Assembly (NCBI GenBank): GCA_947628235.1
Contig: CANQZC010000013.1
Location: forward strand, 1 to 41,587
Source: an uncultured Bacilli bacterium
GTDB lineage: Bacteria; Bacillota_I; Bacilli_A; RF39; UBA660
Direction: 5' to 3'
Length of the DNA: 41,587 nucleotides
Each line of letters opens with the position of its first letter. The stretch's first letter is position 1. This document shows, one piece after another, positions 1 through 7,859 of the stretch. The position numbers and the translations under genes are program-made. The notes below the pieces were generated by a model that worked only from the letters and a program-made list of their open reading frames with translations, had not been told where the DNA came from and made no database searches.

Positions 1-26
1 CCTCGAAAAATCTCCAGAGGTATTTT

Positions 27-163
27 TGTAGAGCCTCTCTGTGCACTTTGCTAGCCCGTATGTGGTGGGCGGGTCTCCTTTCAGTATGTAAATGGTTTCA
101 GTGGTAAAATACTCCTTGTTTTGCGCATATATCTTTACGCAAAGTGCACAGAAAGGCTCTACA
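27..163. repeat. 25-bp inverted repeat upstream of the packaging genes
   Basis: The arms 27-51 and 139-163 are complementary over 25 positions with one exception, C37 against A153. On the - strand that pair would be G-U, so the complete stem fits a - strand RNA or a DNA site better than a + strand RNA. The 87-base spacer is less AT-rich than the rest of the window and has its own short inverted repeats (GCCC/GGGC near 54-70; TTTGCG/CGCAAA near 120-143). No gene is supported in 1-186. Lying directly before the terminase genes it could be a packaging (cos/pac) site, a terminator for the opposite strand, or a control element; none is proven. Confidence 0.6.
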
Positions 164-186
164 TATTAACAGAAAGGAGAATTGTT

Positions 187-519
187 TTGGGTAAAAAAGC
201 AGAAAAAACACCACAAAAGAAGCCAAGAGCCGCGAGAACTATTGAAGGTAGAGAGCGACAACTTGTAAATTTAGCAGTTGATTTGGCCGAAAAACAACTT
301 AGAGAAGGAACTGCCTCGTCTCAAGTTATTACTCATTATCTAAAATTAGGTTCTACAAGAGAAAAACTTGAAATGGAAAGATTAAGGCATGAGAATGAGC
401 TTACAAAAGCGAAAACTAAATCTATAGAAAGTGGAATAAATATGGAGGATCTAGTTTCTGATGCAATAAGAGCTATTAAAGAATATCGAGGAGCATCATA
501 TGATGAATACGAAGATTAA
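187..519 (+). CDS. Putative terminase small subunit
   Basis: Predicted 110-residue basic, helical protein. The TTG at 187 is chosen as start because AGAAAGGAGA lies just upstream; extending to 121 would run through the inverted repeat. The segment RERQLVNLAVDLAEKQL followed by TASSQVITHYLKLGSTRE and a charged helix resembles small proteins encoded just before an HNH endonuclease and the large terminase in many Firmicutes phages. These are thought to bind DNA and load it onto the packaging motor. The role rests on position and general resemblance; no classical helix-turn-helix is obvious. Its 3' end overlaps the HNH gene by 20 bases, suggesting translational coupling. Confidence 0.6.
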   Translation: MGKKAEKTPQKKPRAARTIEGRERQLVNLAVDLAEKQLREGTASSQVITHYLKLGSTREKLEMERLRHENELTKAKTKSIESGINMEDLVSDAIRAIKEYRGASYDEYED

Positions 520-946
520 ATCTTATTCAGAATTACTTTCTATAGATGATTTTTATGAGCGATATTTATATTTGCAATCATTTAATTCTATAGGCGATGA
601 AACATTTGGTTTTGAAAGATATTTGAATCAAAAATTTTATTCATCAAGAGAATGGAAAGAATATATTCGACCAAGAATTATTCAAAGAGATGATGGCTGT
701 GATTTAGCGCATAAAGATTATCCTATATATGGAAAAATTATTATTCATCATATTAATCCAATAACTCCTAAAGATATAAAACTTATATCTGAATATGGTT
801 TTGATTCTCCAGTTTTTGATTTTGAGAATTTGGTATGCGTTTCCCATAATACTCATAACGCAATACATTTTGGTTCTCTTAAGGATTTGCCAAAAGAACC
901 AATTAAAAGGTTCAAAAATGATATGTGCCCTTGGAAAGGAGGATAA
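500..946 (+). CDS. HNH endonuclease (packaging-associated)
   Basis: The 148-residue protein has the HNH (beta-beta-alpha metal) signature: a His pair at 83-84 in IIHHINPIT, then FENLVCVSHNTHNAIHFG with His116, His119 and His123. Such HNH proteins encoded beside the large terminase are known to act with it in DNA cleavage during packaging in cos-type phages. ATG codons at 500 and 503 both follow GAGGAG in the end of the upstream gene, so the exact start is uncertain by one codon. It sits between the small terminase-like gene and the connector-like gene. A free-standing homing endonuclease is less likely, since the gene is in the usual packaging order and interrupts nothing. Confidence 0.85.
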   Translation: MMNTKIKSYSELLSIDDFYERYLYLQSFNSIGDETFGFERYLNQKFYSSREWKEYIRPRIIQRDDGCDLAHKDYPIYGKIIIHHINPITPKDIKLISEYGFDSPVFDFENLVCVSHNTHNAIHFGSLKDLPKEPIKRFKNDMCPWKGG

Positions 947-948
947 TT

Positions 949-1302
949 TTGACAGAAAGTATACTTGACTCTATAAAAGAGTTTCTAGGAATAGGAAAAG
1001 ATTATGAAGCTTTTGATCAAGAACTAATTTTAACAATTAATGGATGCTTCACAGTTTTAAATCAGCTTAATTGCGGTGAAGAAGATTTTTATATAACTTC
1101 ATCCGATGAAGTATGGGAAGATTTTATAAAAGATAAAAAGAATATACAAGGAGTCAAGAATTTTGTATGTTTAAAAACTAAATTAATGTTTGACCCTCCT
1201 TCAAATTCTTTTGTGGTAGAATCATATCAAAAACTTATTGATGAGTTTGTATGGCGTCTCAACCATCAATGTGAAAAATTTGAACAGGAGGAATTAAAAT
1301 GA
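949..1302 (+). CDS. Putative head-tail connector protein
   Basis: Predicted 117 residues starting at TTG 949, immediately after AAAGGAGGATAA; an upstream ATG at 925 lacks a comparable site. The layout, an N-terminal helix (SILDSIKEFLGI), an acidic middle, then VCLKTKLMFDPPSNSF and a C-terminal helix with EFVWRLN, resembles small helical gp6-type connector proteins of Firmicutes siphophages, which form a ring below the portal. The position ahead of the terminase rather than after the capsid gene is somewhat unusual, so the assignment is tentative. The last four bases overlap the next ATG. Confidence 0.5.
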   Translation: MTESILDSIKEFLGIGKDYEAFDQELILTINGCFTVLNQLNCGEEDFYITSSDEVWEDFIKDKKNIQGVKNFVCLKTKLMFDPPSNSFVVESYQKLIDEFVWRLNHQCEKFEQEELK

Positions 1303-1751
1303 ATGATGAACTTTATCATTACGGAGTTCTTGGAATGAAATGGGGTCGTAGAAAAGCAAGTTCAAGTTCTGATTCCTCATCTTCTTCTCAAAGGAAAAGA
1401 AAAAAAGAAAAAGTATCAAATTTATCTGATGAAGAATTAAAGAAAAGAATAAATCGACTTAACCTTGAAAAACAATATAAAGATTTGACAAAAAAAGAAG
1501 ATAAGAAAGTATCAGATGGAAGAAAATTAGTTAAAGGAATAGTCAATAAATCAGTTTCAAAAGTTGTTCAACCAGAATTAGAAAAGCTTTTAGAAAAAGG
1601 TGTATCTAAATTAAAGAAAACAATAAAAAATAGAGGAAAAGCTTCCTTTGATTTCTCCGATTTTGTTAAACATGCTTCTTCTGAGACTGCCGCGCAGCAA
1701 GTAAAAACAGTTATGTCTATTTTACCAATACTTCCGGAAAAGATTAAATAA
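1299..1751 (+). CDS. Small basic phage protein with N-terminal HYG...MKWG motif
   Basis: The 150-residue protein opens with ELYHYGVLGMKWGRRK, a motif (HYG-x-x-GMKWG-x-R) that recurs at protein ends in many Firmicutes phages and whose function is, to my knowledge, not settled. A Ser-rich linker (about 20-30) and Lys-rich helical stretches (30-110) follow; the protein is strongly basic and has no recognisable enzyme domain. AGGAGG stands just before ATG 1299, and the stop shares a base with the terminase ATG at 1751. Its place in the head/packaging cluster would suit an internal head protein, but that is inference. The large polymerase-like gene at 39380 starts with a related motif. Confidence 0.75.
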   Translation: MNDELYHYGVLGMKWGRRKASSSSDSSSSSQRKRKKEKVSNLSDEELKKRINRLNLEKQYKDLTKKEDKKVSDGRKLVKGIVNKSVSKVVQPELEKLLEKGVSKLKKTIKNRGKASFDFSDFVKHASSETAAQQVKTVMSILPILPEKIK

Positions 1752-3493
1752 TGATATCAAATACGGCAATACCATATTATTATGGTTTATTTAGAAAAGC
1801 AGTCTTATCTGGAGAAATTCCTGTAAATGAAGAAATCGCTTTACAAATGGAGCGTATAGATTCTTTAATAAGAGATCCTAAATATTATTACGATTCTGAA
1901 GCAATAGACGGTTATATAAAATTTTGTGAAAATGAACTTACTTTAACTGATGGTTCTGATTTAAAGCTTCTTGATACATTTAAACTATGGGCCGAAGATC
2001 TTCTTAGTTGGTTTTATTTTATAGATCAAACCGTATATGTTCCAAATGAAAATAATCATGGCGGGCATTACGAAAAAAGAAGAGTAAAGAAAAGACTTCG
2101 TAAAAAACAATATTTAATAGTGGCAAGAGGCGCTGCTAAAACTTTATATTTAGAAAGCCTGCAATCATATGTACAAAATGTAGATCCAAAAACAACTACT
2201 GGGATTGCAGTTGCTCCAACCATGGCACAAGCAGAAGAGACATTGAATCCTCTTAGAACTGCAATAATAAGGCATAAAGGACCATTATTCAAATTCTTAA
2301 CCCATGGCTCTATAAACAACACAATGGGTTCCAAAGCTAGCAGAGCAAAATTAGCATCTACAAAAAAGGGAATTGAAAATTTAGTCACGAATTCTATAAT
2401 TCAAGTTGTTCCAATGTCTATAGATAGACTTCAGGGCTTAAGGCCTTCAATTGCTACTGTCGATGAATGGTTATCTGGAAATACAAGAGAAGATGTAATA
2501 GGAGCAATAGAACAAGGTGCTTCAAAGAATAAAGATTACTTAATTATTTCAGCTTCTTCTGAGGGAAATGTCCGAAACGGAATTGGCGACTCTATTAAGA
2601 TGGAGCTTATGGAAATACTTAGAGGCGAATACAATGCACCTCATGTATCTATATTTTATTATAAGCTTGACAATATTGAAGAAGTCAATGACCCTGAAAT
2701 GTGGATAAAAGCAAATCCAAATTTAGGAAAAACAGTTGATTATGAAACTTACCAATTGGATGTTGAAAGAGCTGAAAAGAGTCCATCTGCTAGAAATGAC
2801 ATTTTAGCAAAAAGATTTGGTATTCCTCTTGAAGGATTTGCATATTTCTTTACTTATGAAGAAATTCAAAAGCATCGTCAAAGAAGTTTCTTTGATTTGC
2901 CATGTTCAATGGGAATTGATCTTTCTCAAGGAGACGACTTTTGTGCATTCACCTTCTTGTTTCCTTTTAGTAGAGGAAGATTTGGTGTAAAAACAAGATG
3001 CTACATTTCAGAAAGAACATTGCATAAATTGCATCCAGCTACAAGAGATAAATATGAGTCGTTTATAAATGAAGGTTCTTTAATGGTATTGTCAGGAAGT
3101 ACTTTGAACATGGAAGAAGTTTATGATGACTTAGAAAAGTTTATTGATGATTGTGGATATGACATTAGATGTGTTGGCTATGATGTTTATAACTCTGATT
3201 ACTTTATTCAAAGATGGACAAGAGAAAATTCTCAGTATGGAGTCATAAAAATTCCACAAGGAGCAAGAACAGAGTCGGTTCCTCTAGGAGAACTTAAAGA
3301 TTTAGCAGAAGATAGAATGCTTTTATTTGACGAAGACTTAATGTCTTTTTGTATGGGAAACTGCATAGTTCAAGAAGATACAAATGGCAATAGAAAACTT
3401 CTTAAACTTCGATATGATGATAAAATAGATTCTGTTTCTGCGATGATGGATGCTTATATAGCTTACAAACAAAGCATTGACGAATTTGAATAG
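1751..3493 (+). CDS. terL: Terminase large subunit
   Basis: The 580-residue ATPase-nuclease pumps DNA into the prohead and cuts it. The N-terminal ATPase has a terminase-type Walker A loop, ARGAAKT (125-131), and Walker B acids in ATVDEW (Asp238, Glu239). The C-terminal RNase H-like nuclease shows the expected acids: Asp390 in GIDLSQGDD, Asp478 in GYDVYNSD and Asp560 in DDKIDSVSAMMDA. Length is normal for the phage Terminase_1 family. The ATG shares its A with the stop of the preceding gene, so translation is probably coupled. The acting partners should be the small terminase-like protein at 187, the HNH protein at 500 and the portal at 3507. Confidence 0.96.
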   Translation: MISNTAIPYYYGLFRKAVLSGEIPVNEEIALQMERIDSLIRDPKYYYDSEAIDGYIKFCENELTLTDGSDLKLLDTFKLWAEDLLSWFYFIDQTVYVPNENNHGGHYEKRRVKKRLRKKQYLIVARGAAKTLYLESLQSYVQNVDPKTTTGIAVAPTMAQAEETLNPLRTAIIRHKGPLFKFLTHGSINNTMGSKASRAKLASTKKGIENLVTNSIIQVVPMSIDRLQGLRPSIATVDEWLSGNTREDVIGAIEQGASKNKDYLIISASSEGNVRNGIGDSIKMELMEILRGEYNAPHVSIFYYKLDNIEEVNDPEMWIKANPNLGKTVDYETYQLDVERAEKSPSARNDILAKRFGIPLEGFAYFFTYEEIQKHRQRSFFDLPCSMGIDLSQGDDFCAFTFLFPFSRGRFGVKTRCYISERTLHKLHPATRDKYESFINEGSLMVLSGSTLNMEEVYDDLEKFIDDCGYDIRCVGYDVYNSDYFIQRWTRENSQYGVIKIPQGARTESVPLGELKDLAEDRMLLFDEDLMSFCMGNCIVQEDTNGNRKLLKLRYDDKIDSVSAMMDAYIAYKQSIDEFE

Positions 3494-3506
3494 GAGAAAA
3501 ATCAAA

Positions 3507-4760
3507 ATGGAATTTTTTAGTAGATTTAAAAGCGCGGCAAAAGCTGCGTATAATGCCTTTTCTAATAAAGATCCAACTCAATACCTAAATTATGAAACTG
3601 GATTTGGTAATTCATATTATGGAATGAGCAGGCGTCTTTCATATTCAAACGAAAAATCAATAATGGCGCCAATAATAAATCAGATAGGCGTTGACGCATC
3701 TGAGATACCATTACATCATGTTCTTATTGATAACGATATGTATCAAGATATACTTGACACTGACTTAAATTATTGCTTAAGTGTTCAAGCTAATAAAGAT
3801 CAAACGGCAACTGAATTTCTAAGAGATTTATATACATCAATTCTTGATGAAGGAGCAGCGGCAATAGTAATAACTGATGCTGATGGCAATCCTTATACTA
3901 GTGATTCTTATAAAATAACAGCTCTTAGAGTTGCTAAGATTCTAAATTGGTATCCCGATTATGTTCGAGTTAGAGTATATAATGACAATAAAGGAATTCA
4001 AGAAGAAATAGTAGTTCCAAAAGCTTTTACACCAATAATTGAGAACCCTTTCTATTCAGTAATGAATTCTGAAAACTCAACATTGCGTCGTCTTATAAGA
4101 AAACTTAATCTTTTAGATTCTGTTGACGAAGCAAGTTCTTCCGGAAAGCTTGATCTAATTGTTCAGCTCCCATATACTATAAGAACTGAGTCAAGAAGGA
4201 AAGAAGCTGAACAAAGAAGAAATGATATAGAAAGACAATTAATAGGCTCACGATACGGCATTGCATATGCAGACGCAACCGAGCGAATAACTCAACTTAA
4301 TCGACCTGTTGAAAATAGTTTATTATCACAAGTTGAATATTTAACAAAATCTTTTTATAGTCAATTAGGAATTTCAGAAAAAGTTTTTAATGGTGAAGCT
4401 GGAGATTTGGAAATGACAAACTACTATTCAAGAACTGTTGAACCTTTGGTTAAAGCAGTTGTTAATAAGATGGATGTTTCATTCATTTCCTCTAACTCCA
4501 GAACAAGAGGTCAAGCAATTGCATTCTTTAGAGATCCATTTAAACTTCTTCCAATCACATCAATGGCAGACGCTGCCGATAAATTTACTCGAAATGAGAT
4601 TCTCTCTTCTAATGAGATTCGTTCTCTTATTGGCTATCGTCCTGATGATGATCCGAGATCTGACGAACTTAGAAATAAGAATCTTAATCCGGATAGTGGT
4701 TCCGTAGCAACTCCAGACGAGATTGATGATTCTGATGACTATGACGATTTTAACATTTAA
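3507..4760 (+). CDS. Portal protein
   Basis: The 417-residue protein forms the dodecameric ring through which DNA enters and leaves the head, docking the terminase and later the neck. ATG 3507 is preceded by TAGGAGAAAA; an upstream ATG at 3477 lies in the end of terL and has no such site. Portal-like features are FLRDLYTSILDEGAAAIVI near the first third, RRNDIERQLIGSRYGIAY in the stem region, and SQLGISEKVFNGEAGDLEMTNYY-type sequence before the C-terminal helices. The C-terminus is acidic (DEIDDSDDYDD). Position directly after terL and before the capsid gene supports the call. Confidence 0.88.
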   Translation: MEFFSRFKSAAKAAYNAFSNKDPTQYLNYETGFGNSYYGMSRRLSYSNEKSIMAPIINQIGVDASEIPLHHVLIDNDMYQDILDTDLNYCLSVQANKDQTATEFLRDLYTSILDEGAAAIVITDADGNPYTSDSYKITALRVAKILNWYPDYVRVRVYNDNKGIQEEIVVPKAFTPIIENPFYSVMNSENSTLRRLIRKLNLLDSVDEASSSGKLDLIVQLPYTIRTESRRKEAEQRRNDIERQLIGSRYGIAYADATERITQLNRPVENSLLSQVEYLTKSFYSQLGISEKVFNGEAGDLEMTNYYSRTVEPLVKAVVNKMDVSFISSNSRTRGQAIAFFRDPFKLLPITSMADAADKFTRNEILSSNEIRSLIGYRPDDDPRSDELRNKNLNPDSGSVATPDEIDDSDDYDDFNI

Positions 4761-4776
4761 AGGAGGAAAAATCAAA

Positions 4777-6552
4777 ATGGAATCAAAACCTTCCAAAAAG
4801 CCAGACTTTTGTGGATACGCTACAAAGTACGATATTCCTTGCACTGATGGAAGAACTATAATGAAGGGCGCTTTCTCAGATGCTGATGGAAAAAAGGTTC
4901 CGATGATGTGGCAGCATGGTCATGATGACTTGCAAAATGTTATTGGCCATGCGTATTTGGAATCTAGAAATGATGGTGTTTATGCAAGATGTTTTCTTAA
5001 TAACTCAGAAAGAGGAAAACTCTGCAGAGAAGCCGTACAGCATGGAGACATAGATTCTATGTCTATATATGCAAATAGACTAAAAGAGTCATATGGTAAT
5101 GTATCTCACGGAACAATCCAAGAAATTAGTTTGGTTCTTGCTCCAGCAAATCCGATGGCTCGAATTGATAATTTCACAATACAGCATTCTGATGGCAGTG
5201 CAGAGATACTCGACGACGAAGCAATAATTTGTTGTGGTTCTTCTATATCATATTCCGACGATGAAATTGAGCATGCAGATTCTTCAGATAATAATAACGA
5301 AGAAAATGATGACGATGAAACTGTTGGTGATGTAATAGAATCCATGACAGAAAAACAGCAAAATGTTTTCTTTGCACTTCTTGCAGATGCTGCTTCTGGA
5401 AAATTAAAACCAGAAAATGTTATGGCACAATCAGATATTAATGAAAGTGAGGATAATAAAGAAATGAAATTCAATGTGTTTGACCAGCAGTCAAATCCAA
5501 AAGACGACGAGGCTACTCTTGCACATTCACAGATCAAAGAGCATTTCTCAGAAATAGTTGAAGATGCCAAAAGAACTGGTTCTTTTAGAGATGCTTTGAT
5601 GCATAAGAGTAGCGATTATGGTATTAGCAATATTGATTTGCTCTTCCCAGATGCAAAGGCTATTAATCCAGTTCCTGATTTTATTAAGAGAGATACTGAT
5701 TGGGTGGCAGGTGTGCTTTCTTCTTGCTCTCATACACCTTTTAGTAGAATCAAGACAAGACTTGCAGATATCACAGAGGAAACAGCGAGGGCTAAAGGTT
5801 ATGTTACTGGAGCTAAGAAAACAGAGGAAGTATTTAAGCTCCTTGACAGAACCACTACTCCAACAACCATTTATAAGAAGCAGAAATTCGATAGAGATGA
5901 CCTTATTGATGTAACAGATTTCGATGTTGTTGCATGGGTTAGAGGCGAAATGCGAATGATGCTTGACGAGGAACTTGCTCGTGCAATTTTGGTATCTGAT
6001 GGACGGTCTGATGGTTCTCCTGACAAGATTAAAGAAGAGAATATTCGTCCTATTTGGAAAGATGATGAAATCTATGCACCAAAATACAATGTAGGCGTTA
6101 ATGCTGATACGGAAACAATTATTGATAAGATAATTCGCATAAGAAAAGATTATAGAGGTTCTGGCAATCCAACTCTTTATATCCATCCAGATTATCTTAT
6201 AGATATGCTTACCGAATCTGACAAGATTGGAAGAAGACTTTATCCGACAATCGCTGATTTGCAGGCACTTTTCAGAGTTTCAAAAATTGTAGAAGTTCCT
6301 GTATTTGAGAATCAGGTTCGTAGCGGCGATATAGCGCATGAGGATTCAGATAAGAAGTATGATCTTATTGGCATTATTGTAAATCTTAAAGATTATACAA
6401 TCGGTGCAGATAAGGGCGGTCAGATATCAATGTTTGATGACTTTGATATAGATTTCAACCAATATAAATATCTGTTGGAAACTAGATGTTCCGGTGCTCT
6501 TACTAAGCAGAGATCCGCTCTTATCATCGAAAAGGAGCAAGCTGGCGAATAA
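4777..6552 (+). CDS. Prohead protease-scaffold-major capsid protein fusion
   Basis: A single 591-residue reading frame joins functions usually encoded separately. Residues 1-150 resemble the S78 (HK97-type) prohead protease: His47 in MMWQHGHDD and the Ser in DSMSIYAN (Ser96 most likely) are the probable catalytic pair. An acidic, low-complexity linker (about 165-225) resembles a scaffold/delta region. The rest is an HK97-fold major capsid protein, with typical segments around FDVVAWVRGEMRMMLDEELARAILV, NPTLYIHPDYLID and a basic C-terminus. ATG 4777 follows AAGGAGG. The protease would be expected to release itself and mature the capsid by cleaving in the linker. A possible internal start (Met230) could give free capsid protein. 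Confidence 0.86.
   Translation: MESKPSKKPDFCGYATKYDIPCTDGRTIMKGAFSDADGKKVPMMWQHGHDDLQNVIGHAYLESRNDGVYARCFLNNSERGKLCREAVQHGDIDSMSIYANRLKESYGNVSHGTIQEISLVLAPANPMARIDNFTIQHSDGSAEILDDEAIICCGSSISYSDDEIEHADSSDNNNEENDDDETVGDVIESMTEKQQNVFFALLADAASGKLKPENVMAQSDINESEDNKEMKFNVFDQQSNPKDDEATLAHSQIKEHFSEIVEDAKRTGSFRDALMHKSSDYGISNIDLLFPDAKAINPVPDFIKRDTDWVAGVLSSCSHTPFSRIKTRLADITEETARAKGYVTGAKKTEEVFKLLDRTTTPTTIYKKQKFDRDDLIDVTDFDVVAWVRGEMRMMLDEELARAILVSDGRSDGSPDKIKEENIRPIWKDDEIYAPKYNVGVNADTETIIDKIIRIRKDYRGSGNPTLYIHPDYLIDMLTESDKIGRRLYPTIADLQALFRVSKIVEVPVFENQVRSGDIAHEDSDKKYDLIGIIVNLKDYTIGADKGGQISMFDDFDIDFNQYKYLLETRCSGALTKQRSALIIEKEQAGE
5447..5466 (+). promoter_or_regulatory. Possible internal ribosome binding site and start for free capsid protein
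   Basis: Inside the fusion gene, GTGAGGA (5447-5453) lies about 10 bases before ATG 5464, which is codon 230, directly before the capsid domain (KFNVFDQQ). Initiation here would make a 362-residue capsid protein without the protease. The spacing is acceptable but the match to the Shine-Dalgarno sequence is only moderate, so this is suggestive. Confidence 0.3.
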
Positions 6553-6558
6553 ATCAAA

Positions 6559-6882
6559 ATGGAAAAGTTTTATGGAGAAGTTGGATATGGCTTTAGAGAA
6601 AAAACTACTCCTGGAGTTTATAAAACAAGAATAGAAACTAGAAACTACAAGGGTGACATTGTTCAAAACCATAGAAGACTAAATGATAGTGGTTATCTTA
6701 ATGATACTATTGTAATAAGTAATCAAATAAGCATAGTTGCTGATGCATATGCTTATGAGAATTTCATGAACATACAATATGTTGAATGGCTAGGCACTAA
6801 ATGGAAAGTAATAGCGGTAGATGTATCAAGACCGCGATTACGACTGACTCTGGGGGAGGTTTACAATGGGCAAGAGAACTGA
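6559..6882 (+). CDS. Neck / head-closure-like phage protein
   Basis: A 107-residue, mostly beta-strand protein (EKFYGEVGYGFREKT..., ISNQISIVADAYAYENF, QYVEWLGTKWKVIAV, PRLRLTLGEVYNG). The pattern is familiar from conserved proteins found between capsid and tail-tube genes in gut Firmicutes siphophages. Position suggests a head-closure or stopper ring protein joining portal to tail, but no characterised motif proves it. The nearest AAGGAG is inside the end of the capsid gene about 20 bases upstream, so initiation may depend on coupling with the capsid stop. Its end overlaps the next gene by 17 bases. Confidence 0.6.
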   Translation: MEKFYGEVGYGFREKTTPGVYKTRIETRNYKGDIVQNHRRLNDSGYLNDTIVISNQISIVADAYAYENFMNIQYVEWLGTKWKVIAVDVSRPRLRLTLGEVYNGQEN

Positions 6883-7174
6883 TTTACAGGATATTTTAGA
6901 AAATTTATTAGGCTCTGAAAATGTTTACTTTCAGCCCCCAGAGTCCATAAAACTTAAATATCCATGCATAATTTATAATTTATCAAATGTTCATCTTGAC
7001 ACAGCAGACAATATTAATTATAAGTCTGACAAACAATATGCTATAACTATAATTGATCCAGACCCTGACACTCAATTGCCGGAAAGGCTTATCAATTCTA
7101 TGAATAAATTATTGTTTGACAGATTTTATACAGCAGACAATTTAAATCATTATGTATTTACATTATTTTATTAA
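6866..7174 (+). CDS. Tail-completion / tail-terminator-like protein
   Basis: This 102-residue protein begins with a helix (LQDILENLLGSENVYFQPP) followed by strands ending in NHYVFTLFY. The pattern LEKILGSxNVYFQPPESxKLxYPxIIY...D matches conserved phage proteins encoded just before the tail tube, where tail-terminator or tail-to-head joining proteins lie. GGGGGAGG precedes ATG 6866, inside the end of the upstream gene. An alternative is another neck protein; fold and position both favour a tail terminator. Confidence 0.6.
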   Translation: MGKRTDLQDILENLLGSENVYFQPPESIKLKYPCIIYNLSNVHLDTADNINYKSDKQYAITIIDPDPDTQLPERLINSMNKLLFDRFYTADNLNHYVFTLFY

Positions 7175-7187
7175 GGAGGAATAATCC

Positions 7188-7859
7188 ATGGCGTTTAAAC
7201 TTGAATGGGATAAAACCGGTGAACGCAGCTATGAAATGGGTGTTGACCGTGGAGTCCTTTATGTAGCAAAAAATGATGGCGGTTATGAGAATGGAGTAGT
7301 TTGGAATGGTCTTACAACTGTAACTGAGACTCCTTCTGGTGCCGAGGAAACTGCTATATATGCAGATAACATTAAGTACGGCTCAATTACTTCTGCTGAG
7401 ACATTCGGCGGAACGATTGAAGCATATCAGTCTCCGGTAGAGTTTGATAAATGTGATGGTTCTGCTTCTCCAGTAAAAGGTCTTAATATTCATGGCCAGA
7501 AGAGAGCAGGATTTGGTTTCACTTATAGAACTATGAGAGGAAATGACACTCCGGATGAGACAGATGACGGATATATTATTCACATTGTTTATGGTGCCAA
7601 AGCTAGCGTTTCGGAAAGAAGCTATGCAACCGTTAACGACTCTCCTGAGGCTATGACTCTTTCATGGGAGTTTACAACAACAGGTATTCCTGTTACCGGT
7701 CATCCCGAATATAAGCCGGTGTCGCTTATAACTGTCAAGAGCTGGGAATTTGATCCTTCAAAAATTACTGCTCTTGAGAACTTACTTTACGGGGAAGGGG
7801 AAACAGAAGCTAAGCTTCCGCTTCCTGACGAGGTTATAAGTACACTGCAGGACCCTTGA
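7188..7859 (+). CDS. Major tail (tail tube) protein
   Basis: The 223-residue protein would polymerise into the tail tube. It starts AFKLEWDKTGERSYEMGVDRG and continues with strands such as GLTTVTETPSGAEETAIYADNIKY and LSWEFTTTGIPV, characteristic of siphophage tube proteins. AAGGAGGAATAATCC precedes ATG 7188, a strong site fitting a highly expressed structural gene. Codon use is a little richer in G/C-ending codons than in the neighbouring 7856 gene, as is usual for abundant virion proteins. The C-terminal part (about 165-223) is not needed for the call and may be a small decoration extension. Confidence 0.85.
   Translation: MAFKLEWDKTGERSYEMGVDRGVLYVAKNDGGYENGVVWNGLTTVTETPSGAEETAIYADNIKYGSITSAETFGGTIEAYQSPVEFDKCDGSASPVKGLNIHGQKRAGFGFTYRTMRGNDTPDETDDGYIIHIVYGAKASVSERSYATVNDSPEAMTLSWEFTTTGIPVTGHPEYKPVSLITVKSWEFDPSKITALENLLYGEGETEAKLPLPDEVISTLQDP

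Noticed and set aside
1..54. Joining the window ends as a circle, which would extend the polymerase-like frame by 17 codons to TAG at 52-54.
   Set aside because: Circularity cannot be shown from the sequence, and the resulting ending runs into the inverted repeat; it is treated as unrelated.
88..135. A tRNA-like stretch: GTTTCAGTGGTAAAAT resembles a tRNA D-arm.
   Set aside because: The following anticodon stem does not pair, and there is no T-arm or acceptor complement. It may be a remnant or chance.
5106..6186. Two - strand open frames inside the capsid fusion gene.
   Set aside because: The capsid reading frame is well supported; these are shadows with Ser-rich or unstructured translations.
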